Shown here: positions 46,022 through 57,699 of the stretch, piece by piece
Layout: each line of letters begins with the position of its first letter
Numbering within the stretch: the first letter of the stretch is position 1
Assembly: GCA_018257865.1 (NCBI GenBank)
Contig: JAEUBA010000113.1
Location: forward strand, 1-64,000
Reading direction: 5' to 3'
Length of the DNA stretch: 64,000 bases
From: Stereocaulon alpinum
Taxonomy: Eukaryota > Ascomycota > Lecanoromycetes > Lecanorales > Stereocaulaceae
Program-made: the position numbers and the translations under genes
Notes under the pieces: generated by a model
Databases searched by the model: none
Told to the model about the DNA's origin: nothing
What the model saw: the letters and a program-made list of their open reading frames with translations, nothing else

Positions 46022-48453
46022 ATGGCCACCAACACAGCAACTTCCCTACCGAGTATGACCTCAGATCACTTGCCATACACAGTTCCCGAAGTTGCGATGA
46101 GCTCTGATCACCCTGAAGAACCGCAGGCGGATGCGGACGACGGGTCCAGCAGTCTCAGCGAGCTTGGAGAGCGCGTCGGCCACGACGGACCAGATATCGC
46201 CTCCCCCGACGATTCTGAAGCGAACGATACCGAAGCAGAGACGGAGCGCCTCGAAGACTCACCCCACAAACAAAGGAGATACCAAGATGTTGTCCTGACC
46301 TCCACCAATGGCATATACAACGATCGCGAAAGTGCGCCAGTACTCCGTACTGTTTCTGCAGAGATTGGGGACAATGGTTAGTCTAGCACGGTCGTGCGGT
46401 TTTCCGCAATTGACTAACGTGTCTCAGGTCATCTTTCAGACGGTGATAGATTCGGACAGACCTCAGACATAAGCTCGCTCGCAGATTCTGGTGAAGAGAT
46501 TGGCAAAGCGTTGTCCATCTCCCCGTCTTCGCCTCGGAAGAGAAAACGATCGAGCTTTGAAGAGGATAGCTTGAGTGAACATGAGCCGCTTGAGGAGTCT
46601 TCGAAGAGGCTGTTTAGCAACACTGCTGCAACCTTGCTCGAAACTGCGTCCCTAGATGCTTCGGGTGAGGAGGACGATCGGGAAGCCGTCATTGACGCAG
46701 CAGTGCTCTCCAATTCGAACATCCAACCTCGAAAAGCACGACAATATGGCCCCACGAAACAAAAGTACCAGAAAGGCAAGCGCAAAGGGAAAAAGACACC
46801 GGACGACAGGACCGAAGATACTGGTGATTCTATTGCAGGTGCAGAGCTTCGATCGGAGCAGAGAGATGGCCACGAGGCTAGCTACAGTAACGGAGAAGAC
46901 ATGGATGCAGACGATACAGGTGACGTTCCTGAAGCAGACAATCTGGTCAAGAACGAAGAAGGAGGTACGTTACCTGTGATTACGTTAGATGGTGCCCCAA
47001 TAAACTCTGCTGACGGATGAACGCGCAGTGGTCCAAAAAAGGACAGCCCTGGACTCCTTGAATGTCATGGAGAAATGTTTCGCAAAACTTCGGGACAAGT
47101 AAGTTGTTCTTCCAAGCTCAGCGGCCCATTCACTGACAGTGGTCCGAAGACTGTTCGACGAACAACTAGGCAAATGCAACGAAGAACTCACGATGCTTGA
47201 ACAACCCACGCCTATTCACCCCGAACTTGTCGCCATGAAAGAGGTTATCGACCAGCGTCGGGATCAGAAGGTCGAAGTTGAGGGCTCCTGGATGAAGTAC
47301 AGACTGCAGACGTTGCAAAGAGAAAGTGTGGCAAACAAAGCCCAAGCACATTCGCAGTTCATGCAAACTGCTCGAGAAGTCCGTGCTAGCAACTTGGACC
47401 TGCTCAACAAAGGATTTTACCAATTGCAAAGGGAAAGGAGGAGCTGCGAAGACGATGTTCCAGACTACATGTACAACTTCAATACTAGAAGGTCGCAGCA
47501 GATCACGGAACAGACAGCCTACAATGCCGAGGTGTCAATCTTGTCCGGGGTGGCGAAACATGTGGGCTTTCCAGCAGCTCCAGATATCAGCAAGGCCAGG
47601 TCGCAAGAAATCGAGGATGATCTTCGAAGTATGGGAGTAAGTGCTCAAGGGACGCGCTGAAGAGCTCAAGAGTACAACAGCTGACAGAGATGTGGTACAG
47701 ATTGCACCAGGAGCATCGCGTACCTATCAGAATCAATCTCCAGCTTTGAAGACCAGCTTATCCGCCACCTCTGGCTTTCACCGGCAGAGGCCGGCAGCTG
47801 AGGAGCATTTTCTCGAGCAGACTCCATGGGCGAATCCTCAACATCCATCTCACCATCAACAGCGTCAACAGATGCACCGGCAGGTTTCTGCTCTCTCGCG
47901 GGCTGCAACACCATCTACCACTCCGGCAGGTCAAAGGCGAGTCATCGACTTGACAGAACCCCAAGGGTCCGCGTCCACGATTGCTGAGCCTCAATCTGGA
48001 CCAAGCTCTTCCATGGCTCCTACACCCGCGACAGGCGAGGCAACCAGACTCGTGCAATCGGACCTGCATCGTGCTGTCGGCGAAAGTCTCGATGACTCCA
48101 CACCGAGCAAAATTACGGGAGTTCCGAGCGAAGCTACACCGATGAGCCAGTCGCTTTCTGGAGCCATTGCAGACAAAGGGAAGGCTCCGCAGGTCAGTAA
48201 GTCGCCGTCGTTATCGAGGCAAATGTCACAGGAGGCCCACATGCAAAGTGCCATCCCCAAACCTCTGCCCTTCATGCACACAGGTGGCTCGTCTTCAACT
48301 TCTGGAGCCCGGTCTTCAACGCCAGTCCGATACCCCGTCATCAAAGCCGAAGATGCCAGCCAACTCTCACGACGCTCTCCTCTGCCCCACCAGTATCACA
48401 CGCCAGCAGCTGTGAGTACGATCGGGCACGGCCAGAATCGATTTGCAGCTTGA
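46022..48453 (+). CDS. Sds3/Dep1-like subunit of Rpd3L histone deacetylase complex
   Basis: Sds3-family proteins scaffold the large Rpd3 histone deacetylase complex in the nucleus. The ATG at 46022 begins MATNTATSLPSMTSDHLPY. Introns near 46379-46428, 46964-47027 and 47100-47149 join an acidic Ser/Asp-rich N-terminus (with KRKRSSFEEDSLSEHE) to the Sds3-like domain: LDSLNVMEKCFAKLRDKLFD, QLGKCNEELTMLEQPTPIHP, VIDQRRDQKVEVEGSWMKYR and SQFMQTAREVRASNLDLLNK, followed by YQLQRERRSCEDDVPDYMYN. The coiled-coil spacing and the HPEL....IDQRRD block are the family hallmark. The C-terminus (47641-48453) is Ser/Pro/Gln-rich. The junction at about 47637-47670 is unclear because the only in-frame intron would be about 34 nt. 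Dep1 is the likelier orthologue than Sds3, by the long tails. Confidence 0.8.
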
Positions 48454-49125
48454 CAGACCGGTTCAATATGTGTCGGATGATCTATGAATGATGCTTGCAC
48501 ATTTGATGGGTGATGATAGATGAAGCTACGTCAGATGCACAAACGACGGCGAAATGTTGGATTGTATGTATCCGGGCGGTCTTGTTGATTGGATCTTTGA
48601 GCGACATTTGCAGACTTTCTATCTGATCGCATGATACCATCTCGCAACTGCTATTCTTGAGCGGAGACGTCGTTGACAGTCTTCTTGTATCTTATGATAG
48701 ATACGGGCATACTGGCAACATTAGCCAGACCCCGTCAATGACATAGAAATACAAGATAAAAGGAATTTCATCATCAGCCGAATCTTCAAAGCAAGACCAA
48801 TGAATGGATTTCATGGAAACGATATTCTATGATGGCAAGTATGGAAGACAACTTCTCGAAGGCAAGTAAACGTCCGAACGTGCTCACCAGGCGTCCAGGT
48901 CCTAGTGCATCCAGACATGTAAAATGTATCATCATGGCTTCTTCTCAACATGATGATATCCATCCCCAAAGATGCAAAACACGTATTGCTAGAAGGTGTT
49001 TGATGTAGTCCTCGTCCTCAGCCCCTCCATCATCGGTGATGGTTTCGGCGCCTTGTCTCACGCCAGCCAACCAAATCATTTCATCCTCGGCGATCCTTCG
49101 TTCTTCCCTGCGTGACTGCGTCAAC
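48454..49125. other. Intergenic, no gene recognised
   Basis: 3' flank of the Sds3/Dep1-like gene and promoter of the MYND-SET gene. No additional coding signal. Confidence 0.5.
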
Positions 49126-49126
49126 C

Positions 49127-50903
49127 ATGGCCGACCTCCCGCCCAACGTCTACAGAAAAGAAATACCCGATGCCGGTAGCGGGCTCTTCGCTTCTCAAGC
49201 TATTGAGCCAGGTGACCAGGTCTTTCTTATTGAGCGTCCTCTTGTTGCAGTCCTTAATCAGAGTCAATTGACTACCGCGTGTGCGAATTGTTTCTTCTGG
49301 GTACCTGAGAATGGTAGTGAAGATGCGGTCGGTGGAGGTGATGTTGGAGAAGAGCCTAAGAGGAAGAAGTTGAGAGCTTGTCACGGGTGTAAGATTGTCA
49401 GGTATTGCTCAAAGGTGGGTTTGTGTATCTTGTAATTGAGTCTTGATCAGGGGACGGAAAGTCTTCAACGGTTCAGTCATTTCCAAGTTTCTATACCGCT
49501 GTTAAGCAGTCTTGTAGAACTGTAACATCTGATGTCGCAGGTTCATGAAGAACAAGTATGTCTAGAACACGAGAACATGGCATATAGCACCTCTGAGAGA
49601 AATCATACGATTCCTCAGCAGCATACGTCTCCTACTACAAGAGGACTTCTTCTACTCAATCACCCATCCTGTCTGGCGTCATCTCTTCCACTGATTCCCA
49701 CTTTCATAGGACTGTCAAGCCCAATCATGGTCACACTCGCACAAACACGAATGCAAGGTTTTCTCCAAGCTCTACCCCCAAGTCCTTCCCAACACGGCCC
49801 GCATAGTAACACAACTTCTGCTCCGACGGAAAGCCAACAATCTCCCCAATTCAGACTGGCAAGCCTTCCTTGCTCTCCAATCCCACATCGACGATTTCCG
49901 CTCTTCGCACGACAGCACCTCCGAAAGCCTCTCCACATGGCAGACTATCGAGCTTATGAGCCAGGCCGCATCCAAATATTCCGGTAGCAAGGAGCCAATG
50001 CAATTCATCCAAGAAATGACCGCTCGAGTACTCGTCAACGCTCTAACCCTAACAACACCAACATTCGACCCCCTAGGCCTAACCCTCTCCACAACCGCCT
50101 CTCTCCTAAACCACTCCTGCACCCCCAACACAGCAATCACATACTCCGGCCCCCATCTCACCCTCCGCTCCCTAACCCCCATCCCCCAAGCCACCGAACT
50201 AACAATCTCCTACATCGACACCACAACCAACACCACCACCCGCCTCACCGACCTCCAAACCCGCTACTTCTTCACCTGCACCTGCCCATCCTGCAGCACG
50301 CACACCACAAACAACCTCCCCGACGCCCCAAACACAGCCTTCGCCGCCATCTCCGTCCGCGCCATCGAACTCCAAAACACAGCCTCTTCCCAACAAAAGC
50401 CAGAGCAAGCTACCCCCTTCCTAAAACAAGCTCTTGATTTATTCAAACCCTACCCACCACACCTTCAACCCTACCCCGCAATCCTGCACACCGCATTCCT
50501 AAACGCCGTCTCCCTCCGAAAGTGGCCAGCCGCACTGACCTACAGTCTCCGCGCGTACTTCTTCATCGACGCAGTGCACTACCAACCAGATTGGCATCCC
50601 GTCCGCATAGTGCGTAAATGGGTTTTACTCCGTCTCGTCGTGCAGATTGCAGCTTTGATGAGTGAAGGCGATGCTAGTGTGAAGGGGTTAGAGAAGTATG
50701 GTGTTGATTGGCAGGTTTTTGCACTGGTGTTGTTGAGAGATGTGGAGGAGGGGGTGGGGAAGAGTCATGGGGTTGATAGTGTTTTTGCTAAGGAGGTCGA
50801 GGGATTTGCGAGGGATGCGGGGATGGGTGGAAGGAGTGTGGAGGGTGAGGTGGTGGGGAGGGAGATGGGGAAGTTGAGGAGGATTGCCGAGGATGGTGGG
50901 TGA
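49127..50903 (+). CDS. SMYD-type protein lysine methyltransferase (SET with MYND)
   Basis: SET-MYND proteins use S-adenosylmethionine to methylate lysines of histones or other proteins. The start MADLPPNVYRKEIPDAGSGLF is near 49127; an in-frame ATG lies slightly upstream at about 49112. N-SET: SGLFASQAIEPGDQVF. The MYND zinc finger begins CANCFFWV and CHGCKIVRYCSK and is completed after a long intron (49415-49709, 295 nt) by DCQAQSWSHSHKHECKVF. SET core: LSTTASLLNHSCTPNTAITY, then ELTISYID and the post-SET cysteine cluster FTCTCPSC. A helical C-terminal region follows. All zinc and SAM-pocket signatures (NHSCxPN, ELTISY) are present. The third codon positions around 50040-50560 are strongly C-biased on the plus strand, which then switches to G/T-rich near 50680. 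Confidence 0.88.
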
Positions 50904-51231
50904 ATGGGTAGGGTTTGTAGATATGTGGGATGTTGTGTAATCGATAACAGTTTGCATCAGTCATTTGTCTGTGCGTTGGATGGCGAGCTGCGAGAAGATT
51001 TGACAGATAGAACATCATTCGAAAATAAGTATGTCTATTGGCAGTAACAATATTTACCAGCATCCTTAGCAGTGGAGACACTTGGATCCCAAAGATGCAT
51101 ATCTATTCAAGGATCGTCACCATAGCACCCATGCCCTGAGCCAAATCTGCCATGTCTATCGCCGAAGAACGCCATACATGCCGTTTGTACAGAACAGCGT
51201 ACATACGTACCAATTCTCTGAACAATGATCC
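50904..51231. other. Convergent intergenic region
   Basis: About 330 bp lies between the 3' ends of the SET gene and the cystathionine gamma-lyase gene. It probably holds both polyadenylation regions. No gene. Confidence 0.5.
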
Positions 51232-52722
51232 TCATGCATCGCCATTGACCAGCTTCTCATCTTTCACCGCTCCGTTAAGCGGTTCCTCACTAGCCTTGTC
51301 GCCGTTGACTTTTGCAACGTTGATCTTTGGCCACACAACGGCCTTCTCCAAGGCTTGCAATAGATCTCTCTTCAAGTCTTCCCCATCCTCAATCCCACAA
51401 CTTAACCTAATAAGATCGTCCCAAACGCCCACCTTCTCCCGCGCTTCCTGCGGTATCCCTGAATGCGTCATAGCACTTGGCACCTCACAAAGACTCTCGA
51501 CGCCCCCTAAGCTCTCCGCCAATACAAAGATTTGTGTAGCCTGGCAAAACCTCTCTGCAGCCTCTTTTCCTCCATTGATTCTGAAACTCAACATACCGCC
51601 TCCCATACCATTACGGTGTTGTTTGAGATGTATGGCGTAGTGTGGATGGCTAGGCAGGCCAGGATAATTCACTAGTAGTACATGAGGGGAAGTGGAGAGG
51701 GTATTGGCGATAAGCTGAGCGTTGTGGGAGGCTTCACGGGCTCGCAGATGTAGGGTCTTGAGGCCACGGTGGGCGAGCCAGCAGTCGAATGCTGAAGGAA
51801 CGGCGCCGATTGCGTTTTGCAGGAATGTGAGACGCTTTTTGAGCTCGGGGGAGTTGAAGGCGCAGGCACCCATCAGGACATCCTGTGGTGAATGTTAGCT
51901 GGGGTAGCTGCCGAGTGAGGAAGGAGAGCGGGCTTACGGAGTGCCCATTAATGTACTTGGTGACTGAGTGGACGACAATATCTGCGCCGTGGTCGAGAGG
52001 GTTCTGTATGTAGGGGCTCAGGAATGTATTGTCTACCACCACCATAATGCCATGCTGATGTGCCACAGTCGCGACAGCCCGTATGTCAACCAGCTTCATC
52101 GTAGGATTGCTCGGAGTCTCGATCCATATTAATTTTGTCTCATTCGGCCGTATCTGACTTGCTACGTCCAGCTCAATGCTTGGAGTGAACGTGACCTGCA
52201 CGCCATGGGCTGTGGCCACTTGGGTGAAGTACCGGTGGGTGCCGCCGTAGACGTCGGAGACGGAAACGACATGCGAGCCTGCTGCGAGGGATTGGAGGAT
52301 GACGGCTGTAGTTGCGGAGCCTGAGGCGAAAGCGAGGGCGTATTTGGCCTTCTCAAGAGCAGCTACGGCTGTTTCAAAGTTTTCTCTGTGTAGGCACGAT
52401 TAGAGCCTGGACGCTTATTATGGCTGATGTATGTCATACCGGTTGGGATTTGAGCTTCTTGAATACTCATATGCACCAAATGGCTTTCCGACGCCTGTTT
52501 GCGCATAGGTGGTGGAGAGTGAGATCTGACCTTTGTAAGCAAAGCTCCAGCGATGTTCAAGGCTCAAGAGGACCTTACGGCTTCGATGACGGCCCCAGTA
52601 GACGGGTCGTGCGGACTGCCAGCATGAACAGCTAGAGTGCCGAAATTGTGCACAGGTGAGGGTGCCCTTGGGGGGGTCTCAATAGATCCTTTGGTGCCAT
52701 TGGTGGTAGTTGAGGGCGACAT
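51232..52722 (-). CDS. cys3: Cystathionine gamma-lyase (PLP enzyme)
   Basis: This PLP enzyme cleaves cystathionine to cysteine, ammonia and 2-oxobutyrate in reverse transsulfuration. The ATG at 52722 begins MSPSTTTNGTKGSIETPP; an upstream in-frame TTG is not used. Exons joined by introns near 52524-52577, 52386-52440 and 51884-51942 give HNFGTLAVHAGSPHDPSTGA, ISLSTTYAQTGVGKPFGAYE, YSRSSNPNR and YALAFASGSATTAVILQSL. The PLP site follows: DNTFLSPYIQNPLDHGADIV and SVTKYINGHSD with the Schiff-base lysine. The substrate region SLGGVESLCEVPSAMTHSGI and LIRLSCGIED close the fold. The SLGGVESL.E.P..MTH pattern fits gamma-lyase and related transsulfuration enzymes; gamma-synthase is less likely. The C-terminus has a short extension (VNGDKASEEPLNG) beyond the fold. 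Confidence 0.9.
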
Positions 52723-53601
52723 TATTATGAATTGCTGCGTAGCAAGCAAGAGATAGTTCTACTATTGAAGGTGTGCAGACACTTTCTCTCTCACGGCCAA
52801 GATGTACCAGATATCGAAGATGATATATCATAACAGTAACAATTCTTCACATGCATCATTAGTAATTGCTCATGGCTTTTGTGCATATTCATGATGATTG
52901 ATGGTCACTGCATTAAGGTGAGGAATGACGCAATATCCTAAATCGCAAGCTAAATTATAATAGAACTAGTTCTAAGCGATAGAACTAAGCGTTTGGACCT
53001 GCATCGATGTAACGGTCTCCCGAAGACCCTTAAATCGCCTGTAAGGTCGTCAAGGGCAACAAATGATTCCATAATACCTCCCCCCCTCCCCTTACCTTAC
53101 GTACCTACCCCGGAAGTGTGTCGGAACTAGAACTACTACCTACTACCTAGGGCTTTCTCATCCCTGCAACAACAATTACTTGTTACATGATTCATTACCC
53201 TATACGCGGGTCTCCGCCTTCTGTGAGGTCAAAGCCTTTCTGGGTCATACTGTGAACGAGCATACTATTCTGGTGGTGAAGCTGAGACACGGTACATGTA
53301 ATGGGAATTGAGTGTTTGTGGGGTGCTTTTTCCAGCCACGCCCCTGGGGTTCGCTTACAGGGGCCTCGGCCAATGAGGACACGATACCATTTGTGTCCCT
53401 TAGGAGACGGTCTATGGGGTCTCCGAGAGGGAGCAAGGCCTCTGTCACGACACATTAATAGGGATATCCATCAAGCTCGAGGCTGAGGTCTATGCTCATC
53501 AAGCTATCGGGTGAATACAGATAAAGGAAAGTTTTCATAGCAGTAGCCAGATACAGAGAACCTCCACCAGAAGGTATGCTGTTGCCTACTCCCAAAAGCT
53601 G
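52723..53601. other. Intergenic upstream of cystathionine gamma-lyase
   Basis: Promoter of cys3 and 3' flank of the NUFIP1-like gene. The two frames overlapping 53245-53455 are mutually shadowing and show no motif. No gene recognised. Confidence 0.5.
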
Positions 53602-56064
53602 TCATCTTTCCAGACCTTCGCTGGGTGCACCCTGTCTTAAAAGCCCCCTTTCCCCAAGATGGATGATTGCCCTTAGAATCTCGTGGTCCTCTTTTTCCTT
53701 CTCCTGTTCCACAAGCTAGAAGAGCAAACGATCAGCACGAGCGCCCATTCAGGGAGAACTCTCAATGCGACACTCACCCGTTGGTGCAAGCCGATTCTCG
53801 CTGTTCTCTTGTCGACCTTGAGGACTTCCATATCCCGAGCCCCATGACTCCCTCTTTCCGGTAGTTCGTGTCGAAATCTACAGTTGTCGCCTCGTTTGCA
53901 CCGCCCGTTCTTGAGAAAATCTCGACATATAAGCTTTGGCTTTCTACGCGGCGGAGGTAGAATCCTTTCGGGGCCGTCTCGTCGTGACGAAGCCTGATCT
54001 GGACTATCGCTATCTGCGTCCGAGGAAGTTGAGCCGCTGGAGGAGGTATCGTCTTCAGATTCTGTAGAGAAAATTTCTGAGCTCGAGTCGGACATGGATA
54101 TGCTAGAGCTCTGAGAAGCCTTCTGAATACTAATAATGGCAGATACGTCACCCTCTAGGCGGTCTGGGTCGTCGGACAGGCTTGACACGGGCTTTTCAAT
54201 ATCTAATGCAAATGTTGAGGGAGCAGGTTCCGATTGATCATCCGGCGCTGCTGGCTGAGAAGTTGGCGTCAAAGGATCTGGAATTGGGAACACAGCTTCC
54301 TCCTTTTCCCGCAGCGTAGTGAGCGCTGAATTTTGATTTACCGTCTCGTTTGCTTTCTGCTTCGAGTCAAGGAAAGGCTCCGCCTGTACTGGCGTCTCGA
54401 TGATAGCATTTGTAAAAGGGGCCTCTCCAGGCTTTGTAACTTGAGCTTCGGCAGATTTTTGGTCGTGCGGTACATCGCTGTTCGGTCGCGTTCGCTCAGG
54501 GCTTTCGCCAGATCCCATCTCATAACGCCCTTTTGCCTTACCCTTGAGCTTGTTCTTGGAAGCTTTGGCCTCTGCTTTGGCAGCACGCCTCTCTTCCCTT
54601 TCGAGCTGCTTGCGAAGCTTCTCAACCTTACGCTTAGCTTTCGTCGCTGCGTCTTCACAATTTTCCTCGAACTTCTTTTGCTTTCGCATTTGCTCTTCGT
54701 CCCTCTTCGTCTTCAGACTTTCTTCTCTTTCTATCTTTTGCTTTTCCTGAGCTTCTTTCCGCTTCAAGTTTGCTGCTCGTTGGGCTTCTTGATGCAGCCG
54801 TTTTCGCTCTGCAGTCTCTGCAGCACGAACTTTCGTTGGGAAGCGTTTCTTTCGCTCTTCAATCCAGTTTGTAATATCCGAAGAAGATTGCAATGTAGAA
54901 GTTCGCCCTCTGTACTCGAATTGGAGCCTGCCAAGCTTTGTCAGCGAGCTGCCATCATATGAGAATTTGTTAATCTTACAATTGTGGTCCCCTGTTGACG
55001 GCTGACGCAAGCCTTGCCTCCTCATCTGCATCATCCTCCACCTCTTCCTCGCTAGACTCATGCTCCTCTGTCTTAGGAGTCAAACCTAGCTGGTTATGTT
55101 TTCTCTTCTTCTTCTTCCGCGGGTTTTTAGGTCCTTCTTGAGGAGCTGGTGGTTTGACAGGAAGAGGAAGAGGTGCACCAAAGCTTGGTACAGCAGGAGC
55201 GGCTTGAGGTCTTGGATTAGGATTACGCGGCCTATTGAACGCATCTTCATGTCTACGTTTCTGACCTTGCCCTCGGTGACTTGAAAAGGGGTCGAGAGAC
55301 TGATGGCGCGCAGTACCGTTGCTCAAAGGGAAATCATGTCGAAGGGGCGAAACACTGCCGTTATATGTGCCGTTCTGGTATGGATTTGCTGCATTCTGTT
55401 GCAGGTGTTGCTGAATCTGTAGATCTTTTCCTTGCTTGTCAAATCCCAAACGTAAGGGCGGGCCCATAAGGACTGGCTGGGTGTGAACGGCCCCATGCCT
55501 GGGCAGAAAAGGTTCGGGGTTCTGCGGTGCGTATGGATTAGGCTGAGTATTTGGCGCTGGCGAACCGTAACCGTGTGAGCCACAACGATTCTGCCCACTC
55601 ATCTGCTGCGAAGGGCCCTGGGGATTCGAAGGAAACACCGCTTGGCTAGGCTGTGGATAAGTCGCGCTGGGGCCAAAGTTTGGTGGCTGCTGACCATACT
55701 CTTGAGCTACATTCGCAGGATACTGCGGTAACTGAACCTGAGGATAGCTCGGCAAAGGATAGCCACCTCTGTGACCATTCACCTGAACGTTGTAGCTCCC
55801 TTTCGGCGGTACAGAAGCTCCACCGCCTGCTGATGGGTAGCCACTGTAGCTTGAGTTGGCGTATGCGGATCCAACATTCCCACCGCCCCTTTGACCTCCC
55901 CTACCATTGCCTCTCCCATAGCCTCTATAACCACGATCTCCTCTGTTTCCTCTCCCCCCTGGGTAGTTTTGGCCAGCGCCAGGCTGACTATATGCCGGGT
56001 AATTCTGCGTAGTCGTTGGGGGGGGGGGTGGCGGCGGAGGGAAGGTGAATCGATGGGCGCTCAT
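53602..56064 (-). CDS. NUFIP1-domain protein with CCCH zinc finger
   Basis: NUFIP1 (Rsa1 in yeast) is an assembly factor for box C/D snoRNPs. The ATG at 56064 begins MSAHRFTF followed by a polyproline run encoded by an 11-nt C tract. The N-terminal part is Gly/Tyr/Pro/Gln-rich with RGG-like repeats (RGNRGDRGYRGYGRGNGRGG). Before the first intron (54928-54979) is a basic KNPRKKKKRKHNQLG segment and an acidic patch. After it, LQFEYRGRTSTLQSSSDITN and WIEERKKRFPT form the NUFIP1 core. A long charged coiled coil (ERKRLHQEAQRAANLKRKEA) precedes an acidic Ser-rich stretch and a CCCH finger, ICRDFLKNGRCKRGDNCRFRH. A second intron (about 53722-53776) joins HQR to LVEQEKEKEDHEILRAIIHL and the stop at 53602. 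The total is about 820 aa. RNA binding through RGG and CCCH is inference. Confidence 0.85.
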
Positions 56065-56174
56065 TTTCGCGTCATCTTGCCATGCCAGGGGAATCTGCCG
56101 GTGCTCCAATGTAGGGGAAGGGCCGGCATCTAGGTCTCCCTCATGCTTGACTATATGGCTGCGATTGATTGTTC

Positions 56175-57699
56175 CTAGCTGGTTCGCGCTACGGGTGAAC
56201 TTCGGCAGTGATGAACGCGACGGGCCTCTTCGTCCAAAACTTGTTCATCTGGAGCAATTCTATCTAATGCCTGCAACGCATGGATAGACTTCAATTCTAC
56301 CATACTAGAGATCTCAGCGTGTTTTCTGGTCAAGCTTTCCGGTCTTAAATCATAAACCCTACCTACACATGAAACCCTTATTGCAAATTGCTTCAAATAC
56401 TCGCAATCCTCAAGGTTAGCCTGCACTGTCCTTTGTATGATATCTGCACCATCCTTCCCGAATTCTTTGATCCACTTTGCATAGTCACTCTCACTGGACG
56501 GCTTTACTTTACTTTCCTGCAACTCTTGTTAAAGATGCCGAAGCATAAGGAATATTTACATGATATAGGGATTTGAAAGTGGGGAGAAAGAACTACCTGA
56601 TTCCGTGACTTTGAGCCTATGCTGTCAATCGCTAATTCATGCCATGGTCTCATCCAGTTACCTCCCAGTTCGCTTTCCGCTCTTCGACAATCTTCAGGCT
56701 TCTCCCAATGCAGCATGGATTCGTCATACGGCAATCCGACGTTTCTACAGCATGCCTCGGTGATCGCAGCTGGGTGATCCAATAAGTCGTCTGCATCCAC
56801 AACACAGATCTCGACTGCCTCCTTGGTCTCGAAATTGGGATGAGGATTCTGCTTATCGTCATGCGTGGCTATATTGGGCCCAATCTGACCAGTCTCCTCG
56901 AGATAACCGAAAAGGCGGCGAAGCTCGCTGTAACCCGAATCTTCTGGTCGATATCCATTCCAGCCGGTTTTGTAGGAAATTGGTGGTGTATAAAGTCGAT
57001 AACTGCTCGGGACGCTGAGGCGTGGATGTCTGATCAAGAAGGTGAAATGCATCTGCCGGAGTATTCTCCCAGGCAAGACGCATGGGTTGGACGGCTCAGT
57101 AAAGTGGGGTATGTATGGATATGGTATACACCGAGGGTCTCCACTGGCATCTCTACACATACTTGCTAGGTCTTCTTCGGTTAAGAGCGAGGGAGCAATG
57201 GAAGGGGTTCCTCCATTGAAGGGCATAATGACGCGGGCCATACCTTTGGAAAAGACCCGCTTCTCCTGAAAGTAACCAACAACGCAGTCAGTCCGTAAGG
57301 TCCTGTACTGGTACAAATTCGAAATTTATTTGCCGAATAGGTGAGGGAGATTTTGACTTACCTGAGGCTGGTTATTCAGGATTTTGTCCAAGGCAACTAT
57401 GTATGTTGTTTCGTTTCCGGGATTTTTTAATCGAGCATTTTCATTATCGTTGTACCTTGGATGAAGCCTTCCCGGCCCGAAGAGGAAAGCATCATCGAAA
57501 GGCTCGTGTACGATTTTAACATCTTGGCGTTGAATGAATGCCTTGTTCATGGAGCATTCATCAACAACGCTCATTTAGCGACAGGCCTTGCGCTTCACCT
57601 ACCCTCTCAAATGCACGTGGAGCAAGCTCGGGGGTGGGCCGTCAACATAATTGGTCTCTGCGCCTTGACCGCGTGTTCCTTGGCAATTGCTGGTTCCAT
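56175..57699 (-). pseudogene. Sulfotransferase-like gene with apparent 1-nt frameshift in P-loop
   Basis: This resembles fungal P-loop sulfotransferase-like proteins (PAPS-dependent). The ATG at 57699 begins MEPAIAKEHAVKAQRPIMLT and runs into the PAPS 5'-phosphosulfate loop AHPRACST. The frame then meets TGA. One extra base near 57615 is the simplest cause: in the shifted frame the next codons complete the expected loop-helix and reach a good GTAGGT donor whose acceptor restores AFIQRQDVKIVHEPFDDAFL. Later exons continue: EKRVFSKGMARVIMPF, TFLIRHPRLSVPSSYRL (3'-phosphate-binding R..S region), VDADDLLDHPAAITEACC, VGLPYDESMLHWEKP, WHELAIDSIGSKS and a helical C-terminus. The true 3' end within 56175-56370 is uncertain. 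If the base is a sequencing error, the gene would be intact; a shorter protein from an internal ATG near 57550 would lack the P-loop. Confidence 0.65.

Noticed and set aside
53195..53486. Overlapping frames on both strands in the cys3 upstream region
   Set aside because: They shadow each other and have no family motif or splice-supported extension.
54333..54962. 209-codon plus-strand frame rich in Leu/Phe, resembling a membrane protein
   Set aside because: It is the antisense of the Lys/Glu-rich coiled coil of the NUFIP1-like gene, which always reads as hydrophobic on the other strand.
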